Program-made: the position numbers and the translations under genes | Notes under the pieces: model-generated | What the model saw: only the letters and a program-made list of their open reading frames with translations | Database searches by the model: none | What the model was told of the DNA's origin: nothing | Source: Parapedobacter indicus | GTDB lineage: Bacteria > Bacteroidota > Bacteroidia > Sphingobacteriales > Sphingobacteriaceae | NCBI RefSeq assembly: GCF_900113765.1 | Contig: NZ_FOQO01000010.1 | Coordinates: forward strand, 124,001 to 188,000 | Reading direction: 5' to 3' | DNA: 64,000 bases | Part shown: piece after piece, positions 8,371 to 18,140 of the stretch | Numbering within the stretch: the stretch's first letter is position 1 | Layout: each line of letters begins with the position of its first letter

Positions 8371-10014
8371 ATGCGAAAGAAATTCAGTTACGGAGCCTGC
8401 CTTTTGGTAGCCTGCCTCGTGTTGGTAAGTGTTTGGTGGCCGCCTATTCTTTGGAGTTTTGTAGTTGTCGGTCCGCTGATTCTTTTGGGGGTGTTGGACA
8501 TGATCCAAACCAAACAAGCGATCCGGCGGAACTTTCCCTTGTTTGGGCGATTGCGATACCTGTTTGAGAGCATACGCCCGGAGATCCAACAATATTTTGT
8601 GGAGAGTGACACGACCGGACGCCCGTTCAGCAGGATGTTCCGGAGTGTGATTTACCAGCGATCCAAGCGGGTCTTGGATACAACGCCTTTCGGCACCCAA
8701 TTGGACGTATATGACAATAATTACGAATGGCTGAGCCATAGCATCGGTGCGCTCGACTATTTCAAGATCAACGAACATCCCCGCGTAACCGTAGGTGGGC
8801 CGGAATGTGAAAAGCCTTATTCAAGCAGTGTCTTCAATATATCGGCTATGAGTTATGGGTCGTTGAGCAAAAATGCTGTCATGGCATTGAATGAAGGAGC
8901 AAAAATCGGTGGTTTTTACCACAATACCGGAGAAGGCGGACTCACCGACTACCATTTGGAGGGTGGAGGAGATGTAGTTTGGCAAATCGGGACGGGTTAC
9001 TTTGGATGCCGGCACCCGGATGGCAATTTCAATCCGGAAGCTTTTGCCCAAAAGGCGGTACATCCCCAGGTAAAAATGATCGAGATAAAACTGTCCCAGG
9101 GAGCAAAGCCAGGGCACGGCGGTATCCTTCCGGCCGTGAAGGTTACGGCCGAAGTTGCCCGTATACGTTTGGTTCAGGTCGGTAAGGAGGTCGATTCTCC
9201 TCCTTACCATCGGGCGTTCTCGACGCCATTGGGCTTACTGGATTTCGTTAAGCAATTGCGTACCCTCTCCGAGGGTAAGCCGGTAGGGTTTAAGTTATGT
9301 ATTGGCCATCGCAGTGAATTTGTAGCGATCTGCAAAGCGATGGTTCAAACGGGCATTTACCCTGATTTCATTACGGTAGACGGGGGAGAAGGCGGAACGG
9401 GTGCGGCACCGCTGGAATTTTCTAATTCCGTAGGTATGCCATTACGAGATGCACTCGCATTTGTCTACGATTGCCTAACGGGATTCGGCCTCAAACGTCA
9501 CATTAAAATCATCGCATCGGGTAAGATCGCCACAGGATTCGACCTCGTGAAAAATTTTGCACTCGGTGCTGATATTTGCAACAGTGCGCGTGGGATGATG
9601 ATGGCGCTTGGCTGTATACAGGCCTTGGAATGCCACGCGAATACCTGCCCGACGGGCGTAGCCACGCAGGATCCTGCACTGGTAAAAGGATTGGTGGTAA
9701 CAGAAAAGAAGGTGCGGGTAGCTAATTTCCACCACGAAACCGTGAAAAGCGCAGGCGAGCTCATGGGAGCGGCGGGAATTAAACATCCCGATCAGATACA
9801 TCGGGTATACATACATCGCAGGGTGTCTCCAAATAAGATTGAGACTTACCTCGATTCTTATCCATATATTCCCAGTAGTAGCTTACTGCAACCCCCTTAT
9901 CCAAAATCGTTTGAACTGCTGATGAAAATCAGCCGTCCGGACTCATTTGAACCTGATTTCTCGGATATCGATTTTGTGGAATATGCATGGGCGAAGAAGC
10001 CGATGACGGGGTAA
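8371..10014 (+). CDS. FMN-binding glutamate synthase family protein
   Basis: 547 residues. One or two hydrophobic helices span residues 5-45, followed by the FMN/synthase half of glutamate synthase without the amidotransferase half. Landmarks are SAMSYGSLSKNA, GGLTDYH, TVDGGEGGTGAAPLEF and a complete 3Fe-4S motif, C415-x5-C421-x4-C426, ending in CPTGVATQ. Such stand-alone GltB-like proteins are common, and their physiological substrate is often unknown. The N-terminal membrane segment suggests attachment to the inner membrane. A weak promoter (TTG, 20 bp, CATCTTTG) lies just upstream. The gene ends one base before the convergent peptidase gene. Confidence 0.85.
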   Translation: MRKKFSYGACLLVACLVLVSVWWPPILWSFVVVGPLILLGVLDMIQTKQAIRRNFPLFGRLRYLFESIRPEIQQYFVESDTTGRPFSRMFRSVIYQRSKRVLDTTPFGTQLDVYDNNYEWLSHSIGALDYFKINEHPRVTVGGPECEKPYSSSVFNISAMSYGSLSKNAVMALNEGAKIGGFYHNTGEGGLTDYHLEGGGDVVWQIGTGYFGCRHPDGNFNPEAFAQKAVHPQVKMIEIKLSQGAKPGHGGILPAVKVTAEVARIRLVQVGKEVDSPPYHRAFSTPLGLLDFVKQLRTLSEGKPVGFKLCIGHRSEFVAICKAMVQTGIYPDFITVDGGEGGTGAAPLEFSNSVGMPLRDALAFVYDCLTGFGLKRHIKIIASGKIATGFDLVKNFALGADICNSARGMMMALGCIQALECHANTCPTGVATQDPALVKGLVVTEKKVRVANFHHETVKSAGELMGAAGIKHPDQIHRVYIHRRVSPNKIETYLDSYPYIPSSSLLQPPYPKSFELLMKISRPDSFEPDFSDIDFVEYAWAKKPMTG

Positions 10015-10015
10015 C

Positions 10016-11593
10016 TCAATACCCTACGCCTGTGCGCCGAGGCTGCCGAATCACCGGCCATTGCCCAGGTTGACCCTCTCTGCCCAGCGGCATGATACGT
10101 TTTTCACGATTGACCAATTCGGGTTCTTCACTTGCCTTGTACGCAAGCGTAGCGATAAGGATCACGTTGTCACGCAAGTCGTCAAAAATGAGCTTATCAT
10201 AGGTGTCTAAATTGGTGTGCCAGGTAATCGTACTGTAGCCCCAAGAAAGCGAGCTCATCATGAACGCCGGTATGCCAGCTGCAGTAAACGAGGCATGGTC
10301 AGACCCACCGGTGCTAGGAGAACCGGGAAAATGGGTTTTAATATCCGCTGTGATGTTGCGGGGCGCGGCAGCCAGCCAACGGCCCATGAAATCGTAAGCA
10401 TGAAGGAAACCCGATCCGTCAATGTTTGCCACCCGGCCGGTGCCGTTATCTTGATTGAAGACGGCCTGGGTTTTCTCGACGATATCGGAATGATCCAATA
10501 CAAATGCACGAGAACCATTCAATCCTTGCTCCTCACTCCCCCAATGGCCAATTAATATGGTACGCTTAGGATTGGGGTATACTTTTTTCAGGATGCGGGC
10601 GATTTCCATCATCGTAATGGTGCCGGTGCCATTGTCGGTGGCGCCGGACCCGCCTTCCCACGAGTCGAAGTGGGCTGAAAGGATCACGTATTCATCCGGT
10701 TTTTCGGTTCCTTTGATTTCGGCAATGGTATTGAAGGTAGGTACGGTACCCAAGTCTTTGGAGTCGGTTTCTACCTGAATGCGGGGTTTGTGTCCGTTTT
10801 CGGCCAGCCGATAAAGGATTCCATAGTCTTCTAACGAAATATCAAGTGAAGGAACTATGGTGGTACGTGCACCAAAAATCTTGTTCGAGCCAAACTCGCG
10901 CGACCAATAACACTGAAGGATTCCTGCAGCACCTGCTTCTTCCAATATCCGGGGCAACGAATTGCTGGAAATCCCCATAGTTTGTATGTTTTGGTTCCAG
11001 GCCTCCGTCAGTGAGTCACGTTCTTTTTTCATCCGTTCCACAGACTCCGGTCGGCCAAACTCTTCCCAGTTGTGATCGGGCCTGCCAGTGGGCTGGGGCA
11101 TGGATACCAGTACATACTTCCCTTTGACGGTAGGTAACCATGCTTGGAAAGCCTGCGAATCTTTCACATTGGGCAGCGTGATGACCTCGCCTTCCACTGC
11201 TTTTCCCCCGGTGGTTGGGCTCCATGCCAATTGGGTGCCTGCCAAGGTTTTCACCCGGGGATAGGTCATGTCGATATGGGAAATGCCGCGGTCCCATCCG
11301 CGCCACTCGCCGAATTCTTCATACCTTGCTTCGATACCCCAATCTTTATATTTAGACACCGCCCATTCGTGCGCATGTTTCATCTGGGGTGTGCCGACCA
11401 AACGGGGACCCACTACATCCAATAGTTCATGGGCCAACTGTTTCAGTTGTGAGTTGTGGTGTGCTTCGTTCACAATCTGTTGTACCACCGGATCCAATTG
11501 CTGTTCCGATGGCGCCCATTGTGCGTGTACAGCTGATGGAAGTAGGCCAATGGCCAATAGTAAACTAAAGATTGCATAATTCATGTGCTTCAT
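10016..11593 (-). CDS. M28 family zinc metallopeptidase, exported
   Basis: 525 residues with a signal peptide ending at AVHAQ. A PA-type insert domain lies in the middle and an M28 aminopeptidase core follows. Zinc ligands are visible in order: ILSAHFDSWEGGSGATDNG (His and the bridging Asp), GHWGSEEQGLNGS (Glu-Glu) and GGSDHASF (final His). Expected activity is release of N-terminal residues or dipeptides in the periplasm or outside the cell. ATG codons occur at 11593 and 11584; both give a workable signal peptide. Nothing near it suggests a pathway. Confidence 0.87.
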   Translation of the reverse strand: MKHMNYAIFSLLLAIGLLPSAVHAQWAPSEQQLDPVVQQIVNEAHHNSQLKQLAHELLDVVGPRLVGTPQMKHAHEWAVSKYKDWGIEARYEEFGEWRGWDRGISHIDMTYPRVKTLAGTQLAWSPTTGGKAVEGEVITLPNVKDSQAFQAWLPTVKGKYVLVSMPQPTGRPDHNWEEFGRPESVERMKKERDSLTEAWNQNIQTMGISSNSLPRILEEAGAAGILQCYWSREFGSNKIFGARTTIVPSLDISLEDYGILYRLAENGHKPRIQVETDSKDLGTVPTFNTIAEIKGTEKPDEYVILSAHFDSWEGGSGATDNGTGTITMMEIARILKKVYPNPKRTILIGHWGSEEQGLNGSRAFVLDHSDIVEKTQAVFNQDNGTGRVANIDGSGFLHAYDFMGRWLAAAPRNITADIKTHFPGSPSTGGSDHASFTAAGIPAFMMSSLSWGYSTITWHTNLDTYDKLIFDDLRDNVILIATLAYKASEEPELVNREKRIMPLGREGQPGQWPVIRQPRRTGVGY

Positions 11594-11692
11594 GTCGTTT
11601 CATTTAACGGTTACCTTGCTACAAAGAAACAATTTATTTCAATGAAACTGCCATTGAAAGTATCGTGATAATGACTTTTACAAAAAGGCGGA

Positions 11693-11723
11693 TTGCATAT
11701 AATTTCCATTTTAGCTATGTTTG
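11693..11723 (+). promoter_or_regulatory. Promoter of lysS
   Basis: TTG at 11693, a 20-bp spacer and a perfect TAnnTTTG box (TATGTTTG, 11716-11723); 18 bp separate the box from the lysS ATG. This is one of the clearest house-keeping promoters in the window and supports the start chosen for lysS. Confidence 0.7.
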
Positions 11724-11741
11724 CCGCTTAATTTATACCAG

Positions 11742-13460
11742 ATGAACACCGTCTTATCTGAACAGGAATTGCAACGCAGGGATGCGTTGGCCAAATTGGA
11801 AGCACTGGGAATCGATCCTTATCCGGCCGAGGCTTTCGAAATTAACGCCACAGCCAACGATATTTTAACAAATTATGAGCGTGATAAGCTCAACTATAAA
11901 ACGATCAGCATTGCGGGTAGAATGATGAGCCGCCGTGTGATGGGTAACGCCTCTTTCATCGAGTTGCAGGATGCTACCGGACGGATCCAGGCGTATCTAA
12001 AACGCGACGATCTCTGCCCGGGCGAGGATAAAACGCTTTACAACACCGTTTTCAAAAAATTGCTCGACATCGGTGATTTTCTTGGTATCAAGGGATTTGT
12101 GTTCACCACCAACTCCGGAGAAATCTCCATTCACGTCCAAGAGCTTACCTTGCTGGCGAAGTCATTAAAACCCCTACCAGTCGTTAAATCTGCCGATGGC
12201 AAGACCTTTGATGCGGTAACGGATCCTGAATTCCGGTACCGGCAGCGTTATGTAGATCTGGTGGTCAATCCGCAGGTGCGCGAAACATTTGTGAAAGTAT
12301 CCAAGGTAAAGACTGCCATCCGGGACTTTCTGAACGAACGTGGTGCCCTGGAAGTGGATACACCGGTATTGCAGAGCATTCCCGGTGGGGCAGCTGCAAG
12401 ACCGTTCACCACACATCACAATGCGCTCGACATCCCATTGTATCTGCGCATCGCCAACGAACTTTATCTCAAACGGCTCATCGTTGGCGGATACGATTGG
12501 GTATATGAATTTAGCCGGAATTTCCGTAATGAAGGGATGGACCGGACACACAATCCGGAATTTACCGTGTTGGAGTTTTATGTCGCCTATAAAGATTACC
12601 AATGGATGATGGATATCACAGAAAAGCTTTTCGAGCGGGTGGCCATCGCAACCAACGGAGCAACATCCTTACAGGTGGGCGATAAAGCCATCAATTTCGC
12701 AGCTCCCTATCCCCGCGTAAGTATCTACGATGCCATCAAGGAACATACTGGTTTTACGGTTGATGGGTTGGACGAAGCAGGTTTGCGCAATGTATGCAAG
12801 CAATTGGGTATTCCTACAGACGAAAGTATGGGCAAGGGAAAGCTAATTGACGAAATTTTTGGGGAGAAGTGTGAACACCATTATATACAGCCTACCTTTA
12901 TCATCGACTATCCGGTTGAGATGAGTCCACTCACCAAAAAACACCGCAGCAAACCTGGTTTGGTGGAACGGTTCGAATTGATGATCAATGGCAAGGAACT
13001 GGCCAACGCCTACAGCGAATTGAATGACCCCATCGACCAGCGGGCCCGCTTTGAAGAGCAGCTCCAGTTGATGGAGCGGGGCGACGATGAAGCGATGTTC
13101 ATCGACCATGACTTCCTTCGGGCATTGGAATATGGTATGCCTCCCACCGCAGGTATCGGTATCGGCATCGATCGACTGGCCATGTTAATGACCAATCAGC
13201 AAAGCATCCAGGATGTGCTTTTCTTCCCACAGATGCGTCCGGAAAAAGTAGTGAAGCAAGCGAGCGTTGCAGACTATCAGGCACAGGGAGTACCGGAAGA
13301 GTGGGTGCCTGTATTGCAGAAGATGGGACTTACAACCATGGAAACGTTGAAAGCAGCCAATCCGAATAAAGTTTTCAATGATCTCGGAGGCTTACGCAAA
13401 AAGATGAAACTGGAAATCCCCATGCCGACGAAGGATGAGGTGTTGAAGTGGTTTGAATAG
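11742..13460 (+). CDS. lysS: Lysine--tRNA ligase, class II
   Basis: 572 residues. An N-terminal OB-fold anticodon-binding domain (about 50-160) precedes the class II catalytic core. Motif 2 is seen as FRNEGMDRTHNPEFT and motif 3 as GIGIGIDRLAML. A tail of about 70 residues after motif 3 (VADYQAQGVPEEW to the end) extends beyond the E. coli length of 505; a C-terminal extension of this kind is, from memory, usual in Bacteroidota LysRS. A TTG at 11721 lies in frame but overlaps the -7 box, so ATG 11742 is the start. A strong bidirectional terminator follows. Confidence 0.96.
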   Translation: MNTVLSEQELQRRDALAKLEALGIDPYPAEAFEINATANDILTNYERDKLNYKTISIAGRMMSRRVMGNASFIELQDATGRIQAYLKRDDLCPGEDKTLYNTVFKKLLDIGDFLGIKGFVFTTNSGEISIHVQELTLLAKSLKPLPVVKSADGKTFDAVTDPEFRYRQRYVDLVVNPQVRETFVKVSKVKTAIRDFLNERGALEVDTPVLQSIPGGAAARPFTTHHNALDIPLYLRIANELYLKRLIVGGYDWVYEFSRNFRNEGMDRTHNPEFTVLEFYVAYKDYQWMMDITEKLFERVAIATNGATSLQVGDKAINFAAPYPRVSIYDAIKEHTGFTVDGLDEAGLRNVCKQLGIPTDESMGKGKLIDEIFGEKCEHHYIQPTFIIDYPVEMSPLTKKHRSKPGLVERFELMINGKELANAYSELNDPIDQRARFEEQLQLMERGDDEAMFIDHDFLRALEYGMPPTAGIGIGIDRLAMLMTNQQSIQDVLFFPQMRPEKVVKQASVADYQAQGVPEEWVPVLQKMGLTTMETLKAANPNKVFNDLGGLRKKMKLEIPMPTKDEVLKWFE

Positions 13461-13464
13461 TTGG

Positions 13465-13502
13465 AAATTGAAAATGAGAAAATATGCTCATTTTCAATTT
13501 TT
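13465..13502. terminator. Bidirectional terminator between lysS and sufE
   Basis: A perfect 14-bp stem (AAATTGAAAATGAG with its complement at 13487-13500), an 8-base loop and T/A tracts on both sides. It sits between convergent lysS and sufE; the sufE stop codon lies inside the right arm. Confidence 0.85.
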
Positions 13503-13913
13503 CACGGTGAGCGCTACCGCATATAGTTTCATCTGTTTGACCATCGACAGCAGACCGTTGGCGCGTGTTGGCGAAAGGTGTTCCTTCAATCCTATTTGAT
13601 CGATGAAATAGAGTTCACTGGAAGCTATTTCCTCAGGTGTGTGTTCGGATAATACCTTGATCATCAATCCTACCAATCCTTTGGTGATGATGGCGTCGCT
13701 GTCGGCGGTGAAAATTACCTTTCCGTTTTGATAATCGGCATGCAGCCACACCTTTGACTGACATCCCTTAATAAGGTACTCATCTTTTTTGTAGCTGTCC
13801 TCAATCAGCGGCAATTCTTTGCCTAATTGGATGAGGTATTCGTATTTGGCCATCCAATCTTCAAAGAAAGCAAAATCATCAATTAATTCATCCTGTATTT
13901 CGTTTATGGTCAT
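13494..13913 (-). CDS. sufE: SufE-like sulfur acceptor
   Basis: 139 residues, the usual SufE length. SufE accepts persulfide sulfur from SufS and hands it to the SufBCD scaffold for Fe-S assembly. The acceptor cysteine is in GCQSKVWL and the C-terminal RANGLLSMVKQMK helix is typical. It follows sufS by 76 bp on the same strand, so the pair is probably one unit. The gap holds a degenerate repeat resembling one at 29363 and no gene. The sufBCD genes are not in the window. Confidence 0.92.
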   Translation of the reverse strand: MTINEIQDELIDDFAFFEDWMAKYEYLIQLGKELPLIEDSYKKDEYLIKGCQSKVWLHADYQNGKVIFTADSDAIITKGLVGLMIKVLSEHTPEEIASSELYFIDQIGLKEHLSPTRANGLLSMVKQMKLYAVALTVKN

Positions 13914-13989
13914 TTTTGGAGCTATGAGATTTGAGACATTGGCCGTCAGCTATTCGCTTTCAGACATTGGCTATCAGAATGGGTTTGTC

Positions 13990-15231
13990 TTACAATAGCA
14001 TCGTAGCTGCCCGCCGGACCGCGGCAACCAGTATATCCATTTCTTCGCGGGTATTATACATCGCGATGGAAGCCCGTACGGTACCGGGAATATTAAACCG
14101 GTCCATGAGTGGTTGCGTGCAATGATGACCCGTACGTACGGCGATACCTAATTTATCCAGAATCACACCTACATCGTAGGGATGGACGCCATCCAGCAGA
14201 AACGAGATGACGCTTGATTTTTCTTTTGCCGTACCTACTAGGCGTAAGCCGGGTATTTCAAGTAGCTGGCTCGTGGCATATTTCAGGAGGTCGTATTCAT
14301 ACGAGGCAATGTTGTCCAGTCCCAGCTCCGTGATGTAATCCAGAGCATGCGTCAAGCAGATGCCCGCCTCGATATTGGGTGTACCCGCTTCAAACTTAAA
14401 TGGCAATTCGTTATACGTAGTTTTAGCGAAGGTCACTTCCTTGATCATCTCGCCCCCGCTTTGATAGGGAGGCATGGCGTTGAGCCATTTTTCTTTTCCA
14501 TAAAGTACGCCAACACCCGTGGGACCGTACATCTTATGGCCGGAAAATGCCAAGAAATCCACATCTAATGCCTGCACATCTATCGCTATGTGCTGGATGG
14601 CCTGTGCGGCGTCCAACAATACGGGCGCGCCGACGGCGTGTGCCAATGCAACGATCTCCTTCACTGGGTTGATCGTTCCGAGTGCGTTGGATACATACGT
14701 CATGGCAACCATCTTCGTGCGTTCGTTCAACAAAGACCGATAGGTCTCCATATCCAACTCTCCGGCATCATTGACGGGAACCACATGCAGGATAGCCCCG
14801 CGTTCTTCGCAAAGAATTTGCCAGGGTACGATGTTGGAATGATGTTCCATGGCTGAGATAATTAGCTCATCTCCGGTGTTGACAAATGCCTTGCCGTAAC
14901 AACTAGCTACTAGGTTAATGCTTTCGGTAGTTCCCTTCGTGAGAATGATCTCATGCTCGTGCGTTGCATTAATAAAAGGCTGCAATTTCCGGCGTGTCAC
15001 CTCAAAAGCATCCGTTGCCAGCTGGCTTAAATGATGCACACCCCGATGCACATTGCTATTCAGCTGCGTGTAATAGTTTACGATTGCGTCAATTACCTGA
15101 CGGGGCTTTTGCGTAGTGGCCCCATTATCAAGATATACTAAAGGTTTGCCGTTAACGGTACGGGTAAGGATAGGAAAGTCTTTCCGGACCCTATCAACGT
15201 CAAACCGCTCCAATACTGCTGTCCGTTCCAT
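13990..15231 (-). CDS. sufS: Cysteine desulfurase SufS
   Basis: 413 residues from ATG 15231. Class V PLP-dependent aminotransferase fold; releases sulfur from cysteine as an enzyme-bound persulfide. Landmarks are LVYLDNGATTQKP at the N-terminus, FSGHKMYGPTGVGVLYG with the PLP lysine, and RTGHHCTQPLM with the catalytic cysteine in the SufS-type short loop. An upstream in-frame ATG (15270) would add 13 residues, but a perfect -7 box (15238-15245) lies inside that extension, so the shorter start is preferred. Transcribed towards sufE. Confidence 0.94.
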   Translation of the reverse strand: MERTAVLERFDVDRVRKDFPILTRTVNGKPLVYLDNGATTQKPRQVIDAIVNYYTQLNSNVHRGVHHLSQLATDAFEVTRRKLQPFINATHEHEIILTKGTTESINLVASCYGKAFVNTGDELIISAMEHHSNIVPWQILCEERGAILHVVPVNDAGELDMETYRSLLNERTKMVAMTYVSNALGTINPVKEIVALAHAVGAPVLLDAAQAIQHIAIDVQALDVDFLAFSGHKMYGPTGVGVLYGKEKWLNAMPPYQSGGEMIKEVTFAKTTYNELPFKFEAGTPNIEAGICLTHALDYITELGLDNIASYEYDLLKYATSQLLEIPGLRLVGTAKEKSSVISFLLDGVHPYDVGVILDKLGIAVRTGHHCTQPLMDRFNIPGTVRASIAMYNTREEMDILVAAVRRAATMLL

Positions 15232-15237
15232 AGGATA

Positions 15238-15245
15238 CAAAGGTA
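15238..15245 (-). promoter_or_regulatory. -7 promoter box of sufS
   Basis: TACCTTTG on the minus strand, a perfect TAnnTTTG, ending 6 bp before the preferred sufS ATG. No -33 TTG is seen at the expected distance. If used, the mRNA would have almost no leader. Confidence 0.45.
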
Positions 15246-15393
15246 CGAGTAATTTGGTTAGGTTTTGCATGTTGCTGACTTAACAGTAATTTTACATAAC
15301 GAAGCCGTGACAAGCCTGACTTAACGACATATTTCATCAATGGCGGTCTGATATTTGTGCATTTGCCCGCAGATACTAAAATAATATTCATTA

Positions 15394-18126
15394 ATGAAAT
15401 ACCTATTTTTTGCGGTACTGCCGTTTCTTTGTATTCAATTCGTCCAAGCACAACAGTACCGCATCCAAGGGCGGGTATTTGCCGCCAATGATAGTGTTCC
15501 CTTTCCGAATGCGACCGTCTCTTTATTATATAAAACGGATTCACCGGCTGTCAGTGAAGCTGTAAGCCGTATGGATGGCACGTTTGAGTTGAAAGCGATT
15601 AACACGGGAGCATACGTGTTACGCATACAATACCTTGGATACGAAAATACCGAGAAGCCGATAAACGTGACCGGTAATACGAATGTAGGTTCCCTGTACC
15701 TTAGCGAGGGAGCTCAGTTATTGGATGAGATAACCATTTTAGGTCGGCCCCCCGTCGGTAAACAGCGCGGCGACACCATTCAATTCAATGCGGCTGCATT
15801 CCAGACTATGAAAGATGCTACGGCACAGAATCTGATCGAAAAAATGCCCGGGATGGGCAGTGAAGATGGTAACTTACAGGCACAAGGCGAAAATATTGTG
15901 CAAATTTTGGTAGATGGTAAACCCTTTTTTGGTACGGACGTCAAGGCTGCCTTGCAAAACCTGCCCGCAGAAATTATCCAAAGTGTCGAAGTATATGATA
16001 AACTTAGCGATAAGGCCGAATTAAGTGGGTTTGACGACGGGGAACGTCAAAAAACCATCAACATTATTACCAAACCCAATAGTCGGCGGGGACTTTTTGG
16101 TAAATCTTCAGCCGGATATGGCGATGGCGACCGCTATTTGGTAGGTGCGAGCATCAATGCGTTCAATGAGCAACAGCGGCTTACGATAACCGGGCTAACC
16201 AATAATATCAATGCGGTTGACTATTCAGCGGATCCGAACAGTCAGGGGGAGGTAAACCCGCAAAACGGTATCATCAATACCAATCGCATCGGATTAAACT
16301 ATACGGACACGTGGGGTGAAAAGGTGGAAATCAACGCCAGTTATCTTTTCAACCATCGCAAGAACATCGGTGAGGCATCGCTTTTCCGTAAGTATGTGCT
16401 TCCCGATGACGACGGACAGCGCTATACCGAGTCGAGTACCAATACCCGTCGAAACATGGATCACCGATTTAACATGCGTTTCGAGTACCAGATCGATAGC
16501 AACAACCGCATTTTATTCCTGCCCAATTTCTCAGCGGAAACAGACAAAGAGAATAGTTTTTTTACCGGAAATACGTTGGCAGATTCGGGACCGGTAAATC
16601 AGACGGAAAATCATCGACAGGCAGATAATTCGGACATAGATTTCAATAGCCGGCTTTATTACAGCCATCGGTTTGCCAAAAAGGGTCGAAGCCTGCGGCT
16701 GGGTTTGGAAACCGGCGACCACCGAAACGATGACGATGCCGACCGGCAAACGGAAAATGTGTTTTATGATCCCGCTGAACGACTCGAAACCATCAACCAG
16801 CAAATCGTGCGGGCCCGCAAAGGGTTCGACTGGGAGGCCAGCGCCGGCTATACCGAGCCGATTGGCAAACGCGGCATGGTTGAATTAGAATACGAAGTGG
16901 GTAAGCGGAATAATGACTCAGACCAGCTTACTTACGATACGGACGAAATGGGGACACGGCTGCGTCTCGATACGGCGCTCAGCAACACCTTCAATAGCAA
17001 ATATTTGACACAGGAAGCAGAAATAGGCTACCAATATAAGGGCGAGAAACTGCGTGCGCAGGTGGAGGCGGAATTTCAGCTTGCCAAGTTGGCGAATGAC
17101 CAAGAGTTTCCAGCCATGTTTGATCTGCAACGTACCTTCCGAAGCGTATTACCATCGGTACGGCTGGATTACAAATTTACCGATTCCAAAAATCTGGAAT
17201 TTGATTACGACGCGCGTACCAATGCGCCCGGTATTGGCGATCTGCAGGCGGTTATTGATAATTCGAATCCCCTGCATTTGCGTACGGGAAATCCGGACCT
17301 CGATCAATCGTATAGCAATCGCTTCAGCCTGAGGTACCGTAGCTACAATCCCGAAACGGAGCGAAGTTTCTTTGCGATGATACGTTCTACGGTTACCGAT
17401 AACAACGTAGTTACACATACCACCATCGCCCAAGAGCCGATCGAACTGGCAGATGGAATTGTGTTGGAACGAGGGTCCCAACTTTCCCGCCCCGTTAACC
17501 TCGACGGCTATTGGGACCTCCATTCTTTTTTCCATTATGGACTGCCGGTGCGTTTCCTTCCGTCCAATTTCAATTTCTACGGAGGAATTCGCTACAGTCA
17601 TAGTCCGGGGATGATCAATGAACAAATCAATACAGTCAATACGACCCGCTTTTTTGGCGGCGTTTCGCTGAGCAGCAACATCAGCGACCGGATTGATTTT
17701 AACATCTGGAGCCGTTCTGGATACAACATAGCCGAAAATTCATTACAGCCCACACTCAACACGAATTTTTTCAATCAAAATACCCACATTAATTACAATT
17801 GGATTCTCTGGCAGAACTTGGTGTACCGGTTAGACCTGAACCATCAATTCAATACCGGACTTTCCGAAGGATATGACAACAGCATTTTTCTGGTCAATAT
17901 GGCCATCGGTAAGAAATTTCTTCGAAGCGAACGTGCTGAGGTGAGCCTGAATGTCTATGATTTATTTGGCCAGAATAATAACATTCGGCGAGACATCACT
18001 GAAACGTATATCCAGGACTCACAATCGAACGTATTACAACGGTATTTTATGTTGAGTCTTACCTATAACATCCGTTATTTTGCGCGCGGAACGACGATGA
18101 AAGACTACGAAGAGCTATACAATTGA
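15394..18126 (+). CDS. TonB-dependent-receptor-like outer membrane beta-barrel protein
   Basis: 910 residues. A signal peptide ends at FVQAQ; a carboxypeptidase-regulatory-like beta domain follows (RIQGRVFAANDSVPFPNATV), then a plug-like region (NLIEKMPGMG, ILVDGKPFFGTDVKAALQNL, EIIQSVEVYDKLSDKAELSG) and a long barrel with alternating aromatic strands. This matches the Bacteroidota family with an OMP_b-brl_3 type barrel rather than a SusC with a SusD partner; no SusD is adjacent. The ligand is unknown. It ends 14 bp from the convergent DUF3748 gene. Confidence 0.85.
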   Translation: MKYLFFAVLPFLCIQFVQAQQYRIQGRVFAANDSVPFPNATVSLLYKTDSPAVSEAVSRMDGTFELKAINTGAYVLRIQYLGYENTEKPINVTGNTNVGSLYLSEGAQLLDEITILGRPPVGKQRGDTIQFNAAAFQTMKDATAQNLIEKMPGMGSEDGNLQAQGENIVQILVDGKPFFGTDVKAALQNLPAEIIQSVEVYDKLSDKAELSGFDDGERQKTINIITKPNSRRGLFGKSSAGYGDGDRYLVGASINAFNEQQRLTITGLTNNINAVDYSADPNSQGEVNPQNGIINTNRIGLNYTDTWGEKVEINASYLFNHRKNIGEASLFRKYVLPDDDGQRYTESSTNTRRNMDHRFNMRFEYQIDSNNRILFLPNFSAETDKENSFFTGNTLADSGPVNQTENHRQADNSDIDFNSRLYYSHRFAKKGRSLRLGLETGDHRNDDDADRQTENVFYDPAERLETINQQIVRARKGFDWEASAGYTEPIGKRGMVELEYEVGKRNNDSDQLTYDTDEMGTRLRLDTALSNTFNSKYLTQEAEIGYQYKGEKLRAQVEAEFQLAKLANDQEFPAMFDLQRTFRSVLPSVRLDYKFTDSKNLEFDYDARTNAPGIGDLQAVIDNSNPLHLRTGNPDLDQSYSNRFSLRYRSYNPETERSFFAMIRSTVTDNNVVTHTTIAQEPIELADGIVLERGSQLSRPVNLDGYWDLHSFFHYGLPVRFLPSNFNFYGGIRYSHSPGMINEQINTVNTTRFFGGVSLSSNISDRIDFNIWSRSGYNIAENSLQPTLNTNFFNQNTHINYNWILWQNLVYRLDLNHQFNTGLSEGYDNSIFLVNMAIGKKFLRSERAEVSLNVYDLFGQNNNIRRDITETYIQDSQSNVLQRYFMLSLTYNIRYFARGTTMKDYEELYN

Positions 18127-18140
18127 TGCCGGCATCCGGG

